A stretch of DNA of 20,422 bases from Chara braunii (taxonomy: Eukaryota > Streptophyta > Charophyceae > Charales > Characeae), in NCBI GenBank assembly GCA_003427395.1, contig BFEA01000985.1, positions 190,705-211,126 of the forward strand. The letters run 5' to 3'. The number at the start of each line of letters is the position of its first letter. Within the stretch, counting starts at the first letter, position 1. Below are positions 1-10,227 of this stretch, piece by piece. A model generated the notes under the pieces. The model had not been told where the DNA came from. It made no database searches and saw only the letters and a list, made by a program, of their open reading frames with translations. The translations under genes and the position numbers were made by a program.

Positions 1-23
1 AAAAAAAAAAAAAAAAAAAAAAA
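1..23 (+). repeat. poly(A) tract, probable 3' tail of a retroelement lying upstream
   Basis: The window opens inside a run of at least 23 A, followed by ordinary mixed sequence. Poly(A) runs of this length elsewhere in the window end LINE-type retroelements, so this is probably the tail of another one. The body is outside the window, so the assignment is inference. Confidence 0.4.
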
Positions 24-597
24 GATGGTAGATCCCAAATGGGCAGTTTTGTCAAAAAAAGGAAAAAAAAAAGGATCACCCATCCCATCTTGGAGCACCC
101 ATGATTCATTAGCCCAGCCCTGTTCAGCAGCCCCCCTGTTCATGGTTACCCTGCCTGTCCCTTAAACCCTTTAAACCCTATCCCTTCTCACGACCCATAT
201 ACACTTGCTGTCCGGTTGTGCTTTTCCAGAGTACCAGCGGACACGGCCAGCCTGGGTTGTCCGCCCAGACTTGAGGTGCGCTCTTGAAAGTAGGTGGCGT
301 TCCAAGGGTTCTCGCGAGCACCCTAAACGAAAACCCACGTTGCAGGCTGGGGCTGGTGCTCGTGAAAGTTCAAGAGGGCCTTACATGAGTTTGCTCTGTC
401 ATAGCACTGCGTTCGGAGGAGAACGCGAACAAGCGCCCAAAACCCTCCGAACGAGAACATAAAAAAGATTAAAAAAAAGAAAGAAAATCAAAAAAATCTG
501 AAAACAATATATGTTATGTAAAATACTAATACAAGCAACTTTTGCCTTGGAGTCATGTTCAAATTCGTAGTCAATCATGAGTTAAAAATCAAAAACA
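24..597. other. Non-coding stretch with one 10-bp hairpin and an AT-rich repeat segment
   Basis: No convincing gene. A perfect 10-bp stem (CGTTCGGAGG at 410-419, CCTCCGAACG at 444-453) encloses a 24-nt loop. From about 492 to 597 an AT-rich segment resembles 12040-12150 (shared pieces TATGTTATG and CAACTTTTGCCT), so it belongs to a dispersed repeat. The 85-codon open frame at 205-462 has no recognisable content. Confidence 0.5.
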
Positions 598-897
598 GAA
601 GATTCACTCTCCTTTTGCACATTTCGAGAGCAGTGCAGCGAGGCCCATTGTCTTCAGTTGCTGTTGCTGCACAAAATCAATCTTGAACTGCGTAGCACGG
701 CGAAGGTGTTCGCGCTCCTTCACGTTCGCGCGAACATGTTCGGGCGAACATAATTTTTTTTTCGCGCGAACGTGAAGGAGCGCGAACACCTTCGCCGTGC
801 TACGCAGTTCAAGATTGATTTTGTGCAGCAACAGCAACCGAAGACAATGGGCCTCGCTGCACTGCTCTCGAAATGTGCAAAAGGAGAGTGAATCTTC
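598..897. repeat. Near-perfect foldback (inverted repeat), 137-bp arms
   Basis: The left arm 598-734 and right arm 761-897 are reverse complements over 137 bp without gaps; I see a single mismatch (TCTTCAGTTG versus the complement of CAACCGAAGA). The 26-bp spacer 735-760 holds further GTTCG/CGAAC palindromic pieces and a T run. No target duplication is visible outside the arms: the base pairing stops at 597/898. The structure could be a foldback/MITE element or a local inverted duplication. A transcript through it would form a long hairpin. Open frames here on both strands are consequences of the repeat. Confidence 0.9.
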
Positions 898-1068
898 CGC
901 TAGAATATGGAAAGATACATCGCCATGATTTTTGTTTTGTGTGCATGTCCAGAGTAGTGAAGGGAGGCCCAATGTCAAGAGTTCTTCTGACAACTCCTGA
1001 AGTGGATTTAGGGGAGCCAATTCATGAGTTAGGGCGTACTCGCACAGAGGTCGCAAAGTGGCAAAATG

Positions 1069-1230
1069 GGAGAAATTTGCAATCCCGCTTTTGGTGAAGT
1101 ACTACCCTGCACGGTCACACAGTGGGAGCAAATAAAAAAGGACACAATCGGAAAAATTTGCAATCCCGCTTTGGGTGAAGTACTACCCTGCCCGGTCGCA
1201 CCGTGGGAGCAAATAAGAAAGGACACAAGT
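1069..1230 (+). repeat. Two-copy tandem repeat, 81-bp unit
   Basis: Units 1069-1149 and 1150-1230 both run from GG(A)AAATTTGCAATCCCGC-like sequence through GAAGTACTACCCTGC to AAAGGACACAA, with a few substitutions. The period is a multiple of three, which keeps a short frame open across both copies, but no recognisable protein is encoded. Confidence 0.85.
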
Positions 1231-1421
1231 GGGACTTGCTGGCAATTGCAGAAATGGTGCCTCACGTGGTCACACATCGTGAGGCCCAAATCCTTCAACT
1301 TTTTGTTCTGTTCTGTTTTGTTTAGGTCCAAGAGAATTCGTTCCAAGTTTCCTCTGGCTCGGAGCAGTTGATAGATGCGCCGAAATTTCCTTTCACGAAA
1401 CCCTAAACTGAAAAAGAGAAA

Positions 1422-1848
1422 TTGCTACCACCTCCAGGGGCCAGGACCCACTAGCAAGGTATTCTACCACTCGGTTTAGGATTTCAATATCACGTGTGGC
1501 CTCGAGTGACGCAGTACGGCCGTCGAATACATTGGATCTCGACGGCCTGGTAGTTTCCGAGCGGGGACTGTAAACATGCCCGCCTCCTGCCCAATGAGAT
1601 GCGTCAAAAAAATAAATAAATTGCCACGGTACATCACTATGAAGACTTTGAAGGAGATTGTACCAACCCATGAATTTGGGTGCACAGCTGTTCTTCTTTG
1701 TTTTATTTGCCATTTCAATTCATTTTAAATCAGAAAACCATCCATTCATGCAAAAAAAATAACTCCGTCTTTTCCAAAAAACCATAAAATTGCGTCACAC
1801 GTCATAGAATACTTCGCTAGTGGGTCCAGGCCCCAGAGGCAGTAGCAA
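1422..1848. mobile_element. 427-bp element with ~50-bp terminal inverted repeats, nested in the Harbinger-like element
   Basis: The left end (1422-1470, TTGCTACCACCTCC...GGACCCACTAGC...GTATTCTA) matches the reverse complement of the right end (1801-1848, ...TAGTGGGTCC...AGTAGCAA) over about 48 bp with several substitutions and one 1-bp gap. The interior has no recognisable coding sequence; a perfect 9-bp stem GGCCGTCGA/TCGACGGCC lies at 1518-1547. No clear target duplication is seen. Long TIRs without coding capacity would suit a Mutator-type MITE, but the class is unassigned. Confidence 0.6.
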
Positions 1849-2297
1849 AATGCCCACCCGCCCTTTTCCGTGGCTCGCCAGGCCACGGACGTCTAATACC
1901 CTGTTTGCTACTGTTAGTCTGTTGCTACTTTCCGTGCCTCGTGCGACTGGCCCAACCATCTATTTTTTTGCTATTTTTTCCACAAAAAGGCCCTAGTGTG
2001 AGTACGCCCTTAGTGGAGCGGCACGGTGCACTTGAAATTGCACGAGTCAACGGCCTCTACAACACCCTGGGCTTTTTAAAAAAGAAAAAGAAAAAGAAAA
2101 AAAGAGTAGTGCATCGAGGCCAGGCCCTATGTCCGGTAATCTGTTACGAGCTGGGGGCATGCACTCTTCGGTTCAAATTTGAAATTGCAACGTAACCGAC
2201 CCTGCTGCGGTGCTGCTCGTCTATTTCCAGCGCCAGTACAGCGCCGCCTGAAACTATTATTCTATATGATGAGAGAGGTCCGCTCGATCACGCAGGT

Positions 2298-2963
2298 GTG
2301 GGGGGTACTAAGAAACGAAGGCACAACAGTATGGTGGACCCACACCGTCTGTCCAAGGCGCCGCCTATGACCATGCTTTCCAGGGCTGATAGGAAAAAAG
2401 GTTCCTTTCCACAGTTTCTGGTTCCAATTATCATCTCTGATACACCTCCGGGTCTCACATACATGACCTGGAAAAAGGATGATGCTCTCGAAATGCTGGC
2501 AATTCGGGTTCCTTGCCGGCCTTCAGACGAGCAAATCCTGGAGCTAGTGGTGGAGCACGTAGTCAACCATACTTTTAAGTGTGGCATATTGCAATCACCC
2601 AAAATGGGGCGCCATATTGCTAATCAAACAGATGGTTCCAAGGTGGTGTTGTATTGTGTAATCATGGGAATAGAGTCGATGACGGATGATTTCTGTAAAT
2701 GGTGCACAGTGAGGGCTTATTGGGGCCCCCTGCAATCTTTATTAACTCCGGGAAGAGACTCTCTTTGTGGCATCAGTGTGGCCTCAAACCTTAATGCTAA
2801 CGAAATAGCAAAATGGTTGGCCGCGACAGAAACACAGGGTTTTTTTTCCATGGAGGAATTTCATACTCAATTGGGGACACTGGGCGCCACTACACCCACA
2901 ACGTCCTCTATCTGCATCCAACAGCAGAGCGGGATTGACCAATTGAATGGTCCTCTCACATAA
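2298..2963 (+). pseudogene. LINE L1 upstream ORF (candidate ORF1 product), 221 codons
   Basis: The open frame ends 14 nt after a candidate start codon (2947) of the endonuclease frame, giving a 17-nt ORF1/ORF2 overlap as in many two-ORF LINEs. The product is rich in acidic and hydrophobic residues in its middle and contains Cys-rich pieces (FCKWC), but I see no zinc knuckle, RRM or other familiar ORF1 domain. Position is the main argument for calling it ORF1; the true start may lie further upstream. The 5' limit of the LINE is not visible. It may instead be an incidental open frame in LINE-flanking sequence. Confidence 0.4.
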
Positions 2964-3941
2964 AATCCGCTTGGCTAGCTGGAATATAAGAGGATTGGGC
3001 GACACAACAGATAGAGAAAAAAAAATCAAGATTGACTTCGTGGATTCACAATCAAAATGTCCAGATTGTCTGCCTATAGGAAACTAAACTCCACGCAGAT
3101 AGAGTACAGAAATTTCAGAGACACTGGAAAGGACCGCAGTTCTGGTCCCCGGCGGAAGGGACTAAAGGTGGGGTTTGTATTCTTGTGGACAAAAACATGG
3201 AGGTGGACGTGTTGGACCACTATGCAGATCAAGATGGATGTTGGGTTTGGGTAAAAACTGGTTGTGGAGCAAGAAGACTGGGCTATAATGACAGTCTATG
3301 CCCCTGTGGATTACAAGGAACGTATAAAATTCTTTTCAGACCTCCCGACACATATACCAGACGTCAAAAATCTGATAATTACGGGAGACTGGAACACAGT
3401 CCTCAGCCCGGGGCTGGATACACCTTCCCCCAAACCTCTGAGAGAAGACACAATAAGACTTCTTTCCTTTCTGGAATCCCAGGGCCTGACTGACGTCTAT
3501 AGGATTATGAACCCGGACTCTAGTGGTTACACTTGGTATGGTCCGAAACCAGCCTCTTGATCCCCACAACCTCGAAAGAGGCTGGATTTCACGCTGGCTA
3601 GAGGTGCAGTTTGGGATAGATGCATATGGACTGACTGCTTTGTTTCTTCGCTCTCTGATCACTATCCAGTCGTTATGGACATTATTTCTAAAGACATGAT
3701 TGAAAGGCACAGACCTCCATTTAGGTTGAATGTGGCTATTCTAAAGGACAAGGGTATCCCTGATTGGGTAACAGATCAAATGAAAGCTTGGTCAGAGGCA
3801 AAAGTCTTGTTTGAGGATGAAGACAGATGGGTGGAGGTAGGGCTGGGTATAGTGCAAGCCGCCCTCAAGGTCTTCTCGAGAATGAAAGCGGCAAACCGTA
3901 CCTGGAGGGAAAAGACGGTAAGCAGGGAAATAGTCCTCTAG
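2947..3941 (+). pseudogene. LINE L1 ORF2, AP-endonuclease domain, broken
   Basis: Read across three frames, this encodes an L1-type exonuclease-endonuclease-phosphatase domain that nicks target DNA for target-primed reverse transcription. The family motifs appear in order: LASWNIRGLG (about 2971-3000), ETKLHADR with the catalytic Glu (3080-3103), MTVYAPVD, ITGDWN (about 3377-3394), LDFTLARG, and SDHYPVVMDI (about 3655-3684). It is inactive as it stands: a +1 shift lies between 2947 and 3065; TAG at 3077-3079 replaces the residue before the catalytic Glu, where Gln is usual; another shift falls near 3258; and a TGA at 3558-3560 precedes the C-terminal motifs. The frame closes at 3941 in the linker that normally leads to the RT domain. 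The RT continuation is probably at 6393, beyond the L2 insertion. Confidence 0.85.
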
Positions 3942-3945
3942 AGAA

Positions 3946-6118
3946 TCCCAAAGTCAGCTGGGTCCCCTTGGAGGCCCCCATAAGGGTGTTGGGGGTTTCA
4001 CTTACTGCTTGTGGCAAACCAATCACAAATGACGAATGGATCACTACTCCCGCATTAAAGAAAATGACCCAATGGAAGAACAAGCATACATCGTTATTTG
4101 GTCGAGCCTTGATTATTAACAATGTCGTACTTGCTTCTACTTGGTACAAATCCTGTATTTGGCCCATAAGTAAATTACATACCAGAGTCTTCCAAAAACA
4201 GGTAGTGGCTTTCCTCTGGAGGGGAGACTATGAGCAGAATAGGGTGATTCCAAGGGTTGTTTGGCTTTCTCTAATCCAACCAAAAACAAGAGGAGGTATG
4301 GGATCCTGGACCCTACAATTCAAAACAGGGCTCTGTCCATGCAATGGATTAAAAAGTTAATTTTCTCAGCTGACATTCCGTGGCAAGCCCTGGCGCTAGA
4401 ACAAATTCGCCGGTTGGCACCAGCTACCACAGAAGACATACACCCACTCACTTGGATAGAGGACAGATTCTGGGTTATTCCGAGAGCACGAACGGTTTTC
4501 AAGGAGGAGAGTGATAGAGAAGCAGCAAGACGTGATCTACGTCCGGACAACCTATGGGTATCATCACTAAGGACATGGAGAACTCTCCCCCTACCGGATA
4601 AACCCTTCCCCTCACGATATGAGGAAGTCTTAAGGAAACCTCTCTTCGGGAATAGATGGATAACAGATTCCCAGGGCTGCATTCTAAATAGTTCCTGGGC
4701 ACCTTGGGCCCTATGGGTCAAAAGAGGAGTGCTGAGGGTAAAAGATTTGTGGGATACAACTACAAGGGATTGGAAAACAACTGAACAGATGAGAACAATT
4801 CTTAAATACGCACATCAATTGACCACAAACTTGGAAAAAATCATATTTGCTATTCCACTGGCTTGGGTAAGGACCCTAAGAAAAGGACCAAAGTTCAAGG
4901 AGGCAGACTGGGTAGTAGGATTTCAGCACGATAATCAACAATGTATTGGACAGGTGGTTCATGCTGATGAGGATGGGGTCTTTGTTAGCCTGATGAAGAT
5001 TACGATTGATCACCTCCTGATAAAAAATCAGGAGGATAAGGTTTTATTCTTTCCTTTTTTGACAACATATTGGATCAGAGTGCTTTATGATCCTTCAGTC
5101 AAAGGATGGAGGGCCTTTCACCCTGATCTCCCCATCCCAGACCTCCCTTTCGACCCAGAAGAATGGATCTGGCACACCTATGAGAAACGAAAACCACGCA
5201 TTCTTCTCTCACTGTCGGTCGAAGCCACTTACAGAATGCTGAGGCCTAAAGTAGATATCTTCGCAATAGTAAAAGAAAGATGGGCACGTCATTTGAATAT
5301 TGATATCAATTTGCTCAAAAGAATAAGTTTTTTAAATACTGTAAACAACATCCGGCAAAATTCGCCTCCTTGCAATGGCAGATAACTCTTCGGTGTCTGC
5401 CTACCAATGACTAGCTCATTGACCATTCGTCATTAGAGCAAAAGGGCCTTGCTGTCCCATGGTGTAAATTTTGCTTATTAACATTTCCAGCTGGAAAATT
5501 TGTGAAACAATAGAACACATTTTTATGCAATGTCCTAGCGTTGTCCTTTTATGGAGACATTGGGACTGCATATGGAATAAACTCACAGGAAGAGTGTGGC
5601 AGTGGGACTGGAGAAGTATACTCCTGGGTCATTGGGAACTTGCAGATGATCAACTCTCAGTTTTTCAACATAACTTATATATAGGTGGGCGCACAGTGAT
5701 GCTATGGACACTTTGGTATAGACGGTGCACTCATGAAAGAGAGAAAGTCAGACTGGATATTAAGGAAACAATTACAATTATGGTACAAATGTTACATACA
5801 GAGATTCGTTCTCAATGGGCAAAATTCAAAACTAAATTAAATTTGTATCAACAAAAAAAAGATATCTACATCTACATTCGAAAATTTGAAAGAGATTGGT
5901 TGGGGAGAGACGAGGGCGGTGGTCTGGGTGAGGTGAAGTGGCCAGGAGGAGCAGGGACGGAAGACCTCTTCAAGAGGGACTTCTATCTGGAATTCAGGGA
6001 CTGGTTATCACTTCAAGCAGGCGATTCCCTCAGATCTCCAGATTTCTTCCCTGACTCTTTCCCTTCTTCAATGTCATCGCTGGTGGATATGTCTTGGCTT
6101 GGTAGAGAAGAGACTTAA
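3946..6118 (+). pseudogene. LINE L2 ORF2 C-terminal part (post-RT region and zinc knuckle), broken
   Basis: The N-terminal part reads VLGVSLTACGKPI...HTSLFGRALIINNVVLAS...FLWRGD...PKTRGGMG, the typical region after the palm of plant LINE RTs (compare SLFGRALVLSTAAFSTLWF in L1 at about 7850). Translation needs a frame change near 4300, another near 5340, and another near 5490. The zinc-knuckle region (zf-RVT) survives in pieces: WCKFC at about 5459, then ETIEHIFMQC at about 5506-5535, followed by VVLLWRHWDCIWNKL. A stop (TAG) interrupts at about 5410. The last open part, to 6118, is Lys/Glu- then Gly-rich and matches no domain I know. The RT catalytic motifs are missing, so no activity is possible. 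Confidence 0.75.
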
Positions 6119-6343
6119 AATGGAAACAGCTAGTTGTGTCATGTTTTATCCGGCAGCCGTTAGAAGGTTGAAGAGGTTGTTTTCATCTTAAGTTTCTTGC
6201 ATCATTGCTGTTCTTTAAGGGGTGTTGAGCCCGATCCTCAACATGATGATGTCAATTACTCCGGGTAGACTGTGAGGACCCCGGCCTCAATCTTTTCATT
6301 GGAAATATCAGCCTTGGGCACTGGGCCCCTGTTTAAAAAAAAN

Positions 6344-6392
<49 letters not shown>
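6119..6392 (+). other. LINE L2 3' untranslated region and poly(A) tail
   Basis: About 215 nt of non-coding sequence follows the last L2 stop and ends in 58 positions of A (6335-6392, one N). Near its end, 6258-6288 carries CCGGG...GTGAGG...CCCCGGCCTC, also present before the L1 tail at 9973-10004. Confidence 0.75.
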
Positions 6393-6396
<4 letters not shown>

Positions 6397-8634
6397 GAGA
6401 GTAAGATGGGGAAAGACCCTTTCTCAGACTATTTCTGGTCTGAAAAGAGAAAAGCTGGCTTGGTTCGACTAGAGGCGTTGGAACTCCAAAAGCAAACTCA
6501 CTGGTTGGAATGACTCAAAGTAAGGGGTATGGTGGGTTACAACCGCATGACCAAATTAACTTTTAGATCCCTCTTGCTGAGTCAGAGCAGACCACCTATC
6601 AGGGAACTCGTTCATCCCTTTGCGTGGAATGCTCCGGTAGCGAACACTACGGAACAAATGTGTGCTTATGCAATGGACTATTTTCAAGACATCGTTTCAA
6701 CATGTAGACTGTTTGACTCACTGGATTCTGATCTGTCGGAGGTTTCTGAGTTTTGGGCTAGTCAACATTCAAGGATCTCCTCTGTGGATTGCTCAATGTT
6801 GGAGCAACCGTTGTCTGAAAATGAGTTTTGGAGGGCGGCTAAACAGATGGCCCTAGGAAAATGCCCAGGTATTGACGGGTTACCGATTGAGCTGTTTCTT
6901 TCGACCTGGGAAGCTTTTGCCCCCTTTCTAGTGTCAATCTATAACAAAGCTCTGAAAACTGGAACTCTCCCAAAGAGCATTTCGCAGGGCGTCATATCCC
7001 CTTTGTATAAGAAAGGTGACAAGCAAGAGGTAAGAAACTATAGACCCATTTCGGTTCTCAATGTGGTATGTAAACTTCTTGCCAAAGCACTGGCTCTTCG
7101 GTTAGCCGACCTCCTCCCTAACCTGATTGGTTGGGAACAGGGTGCCTTTGTAAAAGGTAGGTCGATTTTCGATAATATCTTAACTACAGTGCAAGCTTTA
7201 GAAATTGTCAGCAAAGAAAAAAGGGAAGTGGCGATCTTACTGCTGGACATGGAGAAGGTCTACGATAAAGTAGGGTGGGCCTTTGCCTTCACCACCCTGA
7301 GGAAACTGGGCTTCGGCCAGGGGTTCTGCAGGTGGGTGAAGGCAATGTACGCAGATGCCTCCTCCATGGTCATAGTAAATGGCAAGCTCTCAGGGGAATT
7401 CAAGCTAACGCGTTCCCTTCGTCAGGGGTGCCCCTTGGCCCCCTTACTTTTAGTTATTCAACTCGAGACCTTGTTGGAAAACTTAAGGATAAACCTGAGG
7501 ATTAGAGGGCTCTCAATCTCCCCCTCCCTTCAATGGAAGGGGGCCTTAGCAGACGACGTGACTGTTGCAGTAGAAAATAACCCTATAGTTATGCATGAAC
7601 TACGTGTGGTATTGGATGAATACTGTTTTCTATCGGAAGCCTCTATTAATTGGGACAAGTCATCTTATTTTCTACATTCCCCCTATGAGTTCTGTGTGGA
7701 ATGGGGCTTAAGACAGGTCCCTTCTGGTACGTCGGAACGGTTTCTGGGAGTTCAAGTTTCTCTGTCAAACTGTGGCGCAGCACAGGACTCCCTGCTGGGG
7801 GACAAGGTGGCGGCAAGGATAAACAGCTGGGTTCGTAATTTTCGTTTGTCTCTCTTTGGAAGGGCGTTGGTCTTGTCGACGGCGGCCTTCTCTACGCTGT
7901 GGTTCCCACTAACGATTCACCTCTTGGGGGATGATGCTTATTCAAGGATCAAGAGAACAGGGTCAAGGTACTTGTGGAAACCGGCCACTGCGGAGGAAGA
8001 AAGCTTCATCTCAAAAGTTGAATGGGACGCTGTTGCATTGCCACAGGACCAGGGAGGCTTGGGAATTTTAGATCCAAAACGCCAGAATAATGCTCTCCTT
8101 GCAAAATGGCCTGTTTTAGGAATGACTGAAAACACAAACAAGCTGTGGATGCAATTGGCAGAGTATATTATGGGGAAAGAATGGGATCTGTCCCAGCCCT
8201 CGCATGTCTGGCTCTGTATGCTTTTACAGTCATATACCTCCGAGCGTCCCAAGTCTAGAACTTGGCAGAGTATCTTAACAGCATGGAACAAGCTTCGCCC
8301 GCACCTACTAAGAGAACCATCTACTTTTACGGAGGTCTGTAACCAACTTCTGTTTGATAACGACTTTATCAAACAAAGAGATGGGACAATGTTTCTTGCA
8401 AATGGCTCTCCTGGGTCTTTTGGGCAAGCTTGGATCAAGAAAGGGATACTGCAGATTAAGGACATATGGGATATCGAACATGGCTGCTGGCGTTCCAAGC
8501 AGGAATTGAGAAGGAAGCTTCCGAGAAAACGGCATGTAGAGTCTAATTTGGAGAACCTGATAAGAGTTATTCCTACTTCCTGGACGTCCCTGTTGAAGGA
8601 GGAGCAGGGGAGTTTAGCAGGGCACTTGGCTTAG
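6391..8634 (+). pseudogene. LINE L1 ORF2, reverse transcriptase domain
   Basis: The frame is readable from the L2 poly(A) border (KMGKDPFSDYFWSEKRKAG...) and is broken only by TGA at 6511-6513, probably from TGG in the conserved WLK-type motif; from the ATG at 6529 it is open for 701 codons. Counting from that ATG, the RT motifs are GKCPGIDGLPIE (110-121), NYRPISVLNVVCKLLAKAL (170-188), GAFVKGRSIFDNIL (205-218), LLLDMEKVYDKVGW with catalytic Asp240 (237-250), RQGCPLAPL (299-306), and LADD with Asp342-Asp343, where the usual first residue is aromatic. All three catalytic Asp remain. It synthesises cDNA from the element's RNA at a nicked target. The frame ends at 8634 by a shift. The endonuclease half is at 2947-3941 if the nested model holds. 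Confidence 0.88.
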
Positions 8635-8641
8635 ATCACCG

Positions 8642-9679
8642 GATGGCTCCAGGGTGTGGAGAGTGATTGGCTCAGACCACACAACGGGATTCAAAGTTCA
8701 GACATGGACTGAGAGGGTCAGGGGAAGAGATCATAATGTACTGAGCTTGGAAGGAGAGAAAATGGTTCAGGAATTAGAGGACCTTGCGGAGATAAGAGTT
8801 CTGGAACAAAGGGGAGCCAGGAAGCAATGTACGTTCACATGCTTAGGGGAGGCAGAGTATTGGAAAGTCGAACTGCTTATGTATGGCTGGGAGAAAAGTT
8901 CGGCTCAGTCAGCGGAGGACATCCCTCTCATCAAGTATAAGCCAAGGGTGGGAGTTGCAGTCCAGGCTTCCTCAATTCGGGACCCTCCAACAGCAAAAGC
9001 ATCAAGAAGGTATCAAGCTGTACAGGACAAGGGAAGTCAAGGCCCGCAATGGAACAAGATATGGAAGGCGTTGAAAAGGCTGCCATCGCAAAAACAGGCT
9101 GGCTTGATCTGGCAACAAGCGCTACAGGTCGTCCCAGTGGCCACTTGGCTGTTGGGAAAAGGGATGAATGTCCCGGAGTGCTGTAAGAGATGTGAACTAA
9201 ACAGTGAATCCTCAACTCACCTTTGGCTCCAATGTCCGCGGGTTACTCAAATATGGGAATGGTGGAGGACATCCTGAAAGACCTTTTCAGTCCATTCGGT
9301 GGAGTGGTCAGGCGAATGGATTTTACACAGCTCCGCCCCCCCAAACATTTGTTTCACAGCAGGATGGGGCTATGTGGCCTTATTATGCAGAGGGGTGATT
9401 ATGAAAGTCATCTGGTCAGCAAGAAACGCCAAAGTCTTCTGCAACTCAGACACAGGGTTCCATATGCAAATCCAACTGGTTCATAAGAACATCCGGTTAG
9501 CTATTCGCACAGACTGGGAAAAATGCCGCTGGTCTAAGGGCAAGGGCCGTCTTTGGTTTCTCAGGACCTGGACACTAGGGAATAGTTTGGCCAAGGTGAC
9601 ACCAGATGGTAAACTGATTTTTGGTTCTTGGCTTCAGGAAGGGGTGGCTGGTAGTTTGAAGGACACCTGTTACACGTAG
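8642..9679 (+). pseudogene. LINE L1 ORF2 C-terminal region with zf-RVT zinc knuckle, broken
   Basis: After a frame change near 8634, the reading continues to 9277 and, past a TGA at 9275-9277 (possibly CGA originally), in the same frame to a stop at 9679. At about 9080-9260 the order RLPSQKQAGLIWQQAL, ECCKRC, THLWLQC, WEWW is the zf-RVT arrangement (CxxC ... HxxxxC) found at the C-terminus of plant LINE ORF2, thought to bind RNA or DNA. The following IMKVIWSARNAKVF matches the usual tail in which the protein ends soon after. The equivalent L2 segment (about 5340-5740) is recognisably homologous but distant, so L1 and L2 are different families. Confidence 0.8.
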
Positions 9680-10044
9680 GGTTCGTGAAAGTCCCGTCAG
9701 GGTGTGAGGTGTCCTCGCCCAGTCTCTCCAAGTTTTCCGTTCTCCGGTTCTGTTTCCAGTCCTCATAGTTCTTTCAACAGATCTTTAGAGTGACTGTGAG
9801 CTAGTCAGTATCAGTGAGCTCTCCTTTTACTTGTGCTTCAAGCCTTTTTCGAAAGCGTAGTATCAGGGACACTGGACCCGGTTTCCAGCAGCACTGCTTT
9901 GTTTTATTGTAATCAGTCGGAGTGGGCATCGAGCTTGGCTCGTAAGCGAAACTGGCTGAAGCTGCCAGGATAACCCCGGGTTGAATTGTGAGGTCCCCGG
10001 CCTCCTTTATGTGTTTTTTTTTGCAATAAATTGTTCCAGCTTTC

Positions 10045-10091
<47 letters not shown>
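9680..10091 (+). other. LINE L1 3' untranslated region and poly(A) tail
   Basis: About 365 nt of non-coding sequence follows the ORF2 stop. It holds a 27-nt motif (9865-9891) repeated at 13098-13124, a hairpin-forming block (9973-10004) shared with L2, a poly(A) signal AATAAA at 10025-10030, and a 46-A tail (10046-10091). No matching target duplication of the sequence after the tail was found upstream. Confidence 0.75.
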
Positions 10092-10094
<3 letters not shown>

Positions 10095-10227
10095 AAGGCT
10101 TCCATTAATTTCCCAGGTATACCGCCGAACAGGGAATTTTCTCAATTCAGAATTTTTTTACTTTTTTATTTTTTTTTCAATTTTATTCTTCATTGTGTAA
10201 AAGCTGTCCTGGCGGGTCGGCGGGCTA

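Larger units (their letters stand above)
1032..2009. mobile_element. Harbinger-like non-autonomous DNA element, TTA target duplication
   Basis: The left end GGGCGTACTCGCAC (1032-1045) is the inverted match, with one mismatch, of the right end GTGTGAGTACGCCC (1996-2009). Both ends are flanked by TTA (1029-1031 and 2010-2012). A 3-bp TWA duplication and a GGG/GGC-type terminus are known for PIF/Harbinger elements. The 978-bp interior has no transposase; it contains an 81-bp tandem duplication and a nested inverted-repeat element. The same terminus recurs at 12473 and at 16982-17123. Confidence 0.55.
3942..6392 (+). mobile_element. 5'-truncated LINE (L2) with poly(A) tail, nested in L1
   Basis: The segment begins abruptly in the region just C-terminal to an RT palm and ends in a 3' untranslated region and a poly(A) tail (6335-6392, with an N at 6343). 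Endonuclease and RT catalytic core are absent. Immediately left of its start (about 3911-3945) and right of its tail (about 6389-6425) lie similar stretches (AAAAGACGGTAAGCAGGGAA versus AAAAGGCAGAGAGTAAGATG), readable as an old target-site duplication. 5' truncation, poly(A) and duplication together fit target-primed insertion. An alternative is that this belongs to the endonuclease copy and the RT was deleted. Confidence 0.65.

Noticed and set aside
604-1056. 150-codon minus-strand open frame over the foldback
   Set aside because: It is produced by the inverted repeat, whose two arms encode mirror-related low-complexity peptides; no domain and no gene context.
3915-3955. GTAAGC near the end of the endonuclease frame as a splice donor
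   Set aside because: The reading resumes after an intervening element with its own poly(A) tail, so insertion explains the break; no matching acceptor in a sensible place.
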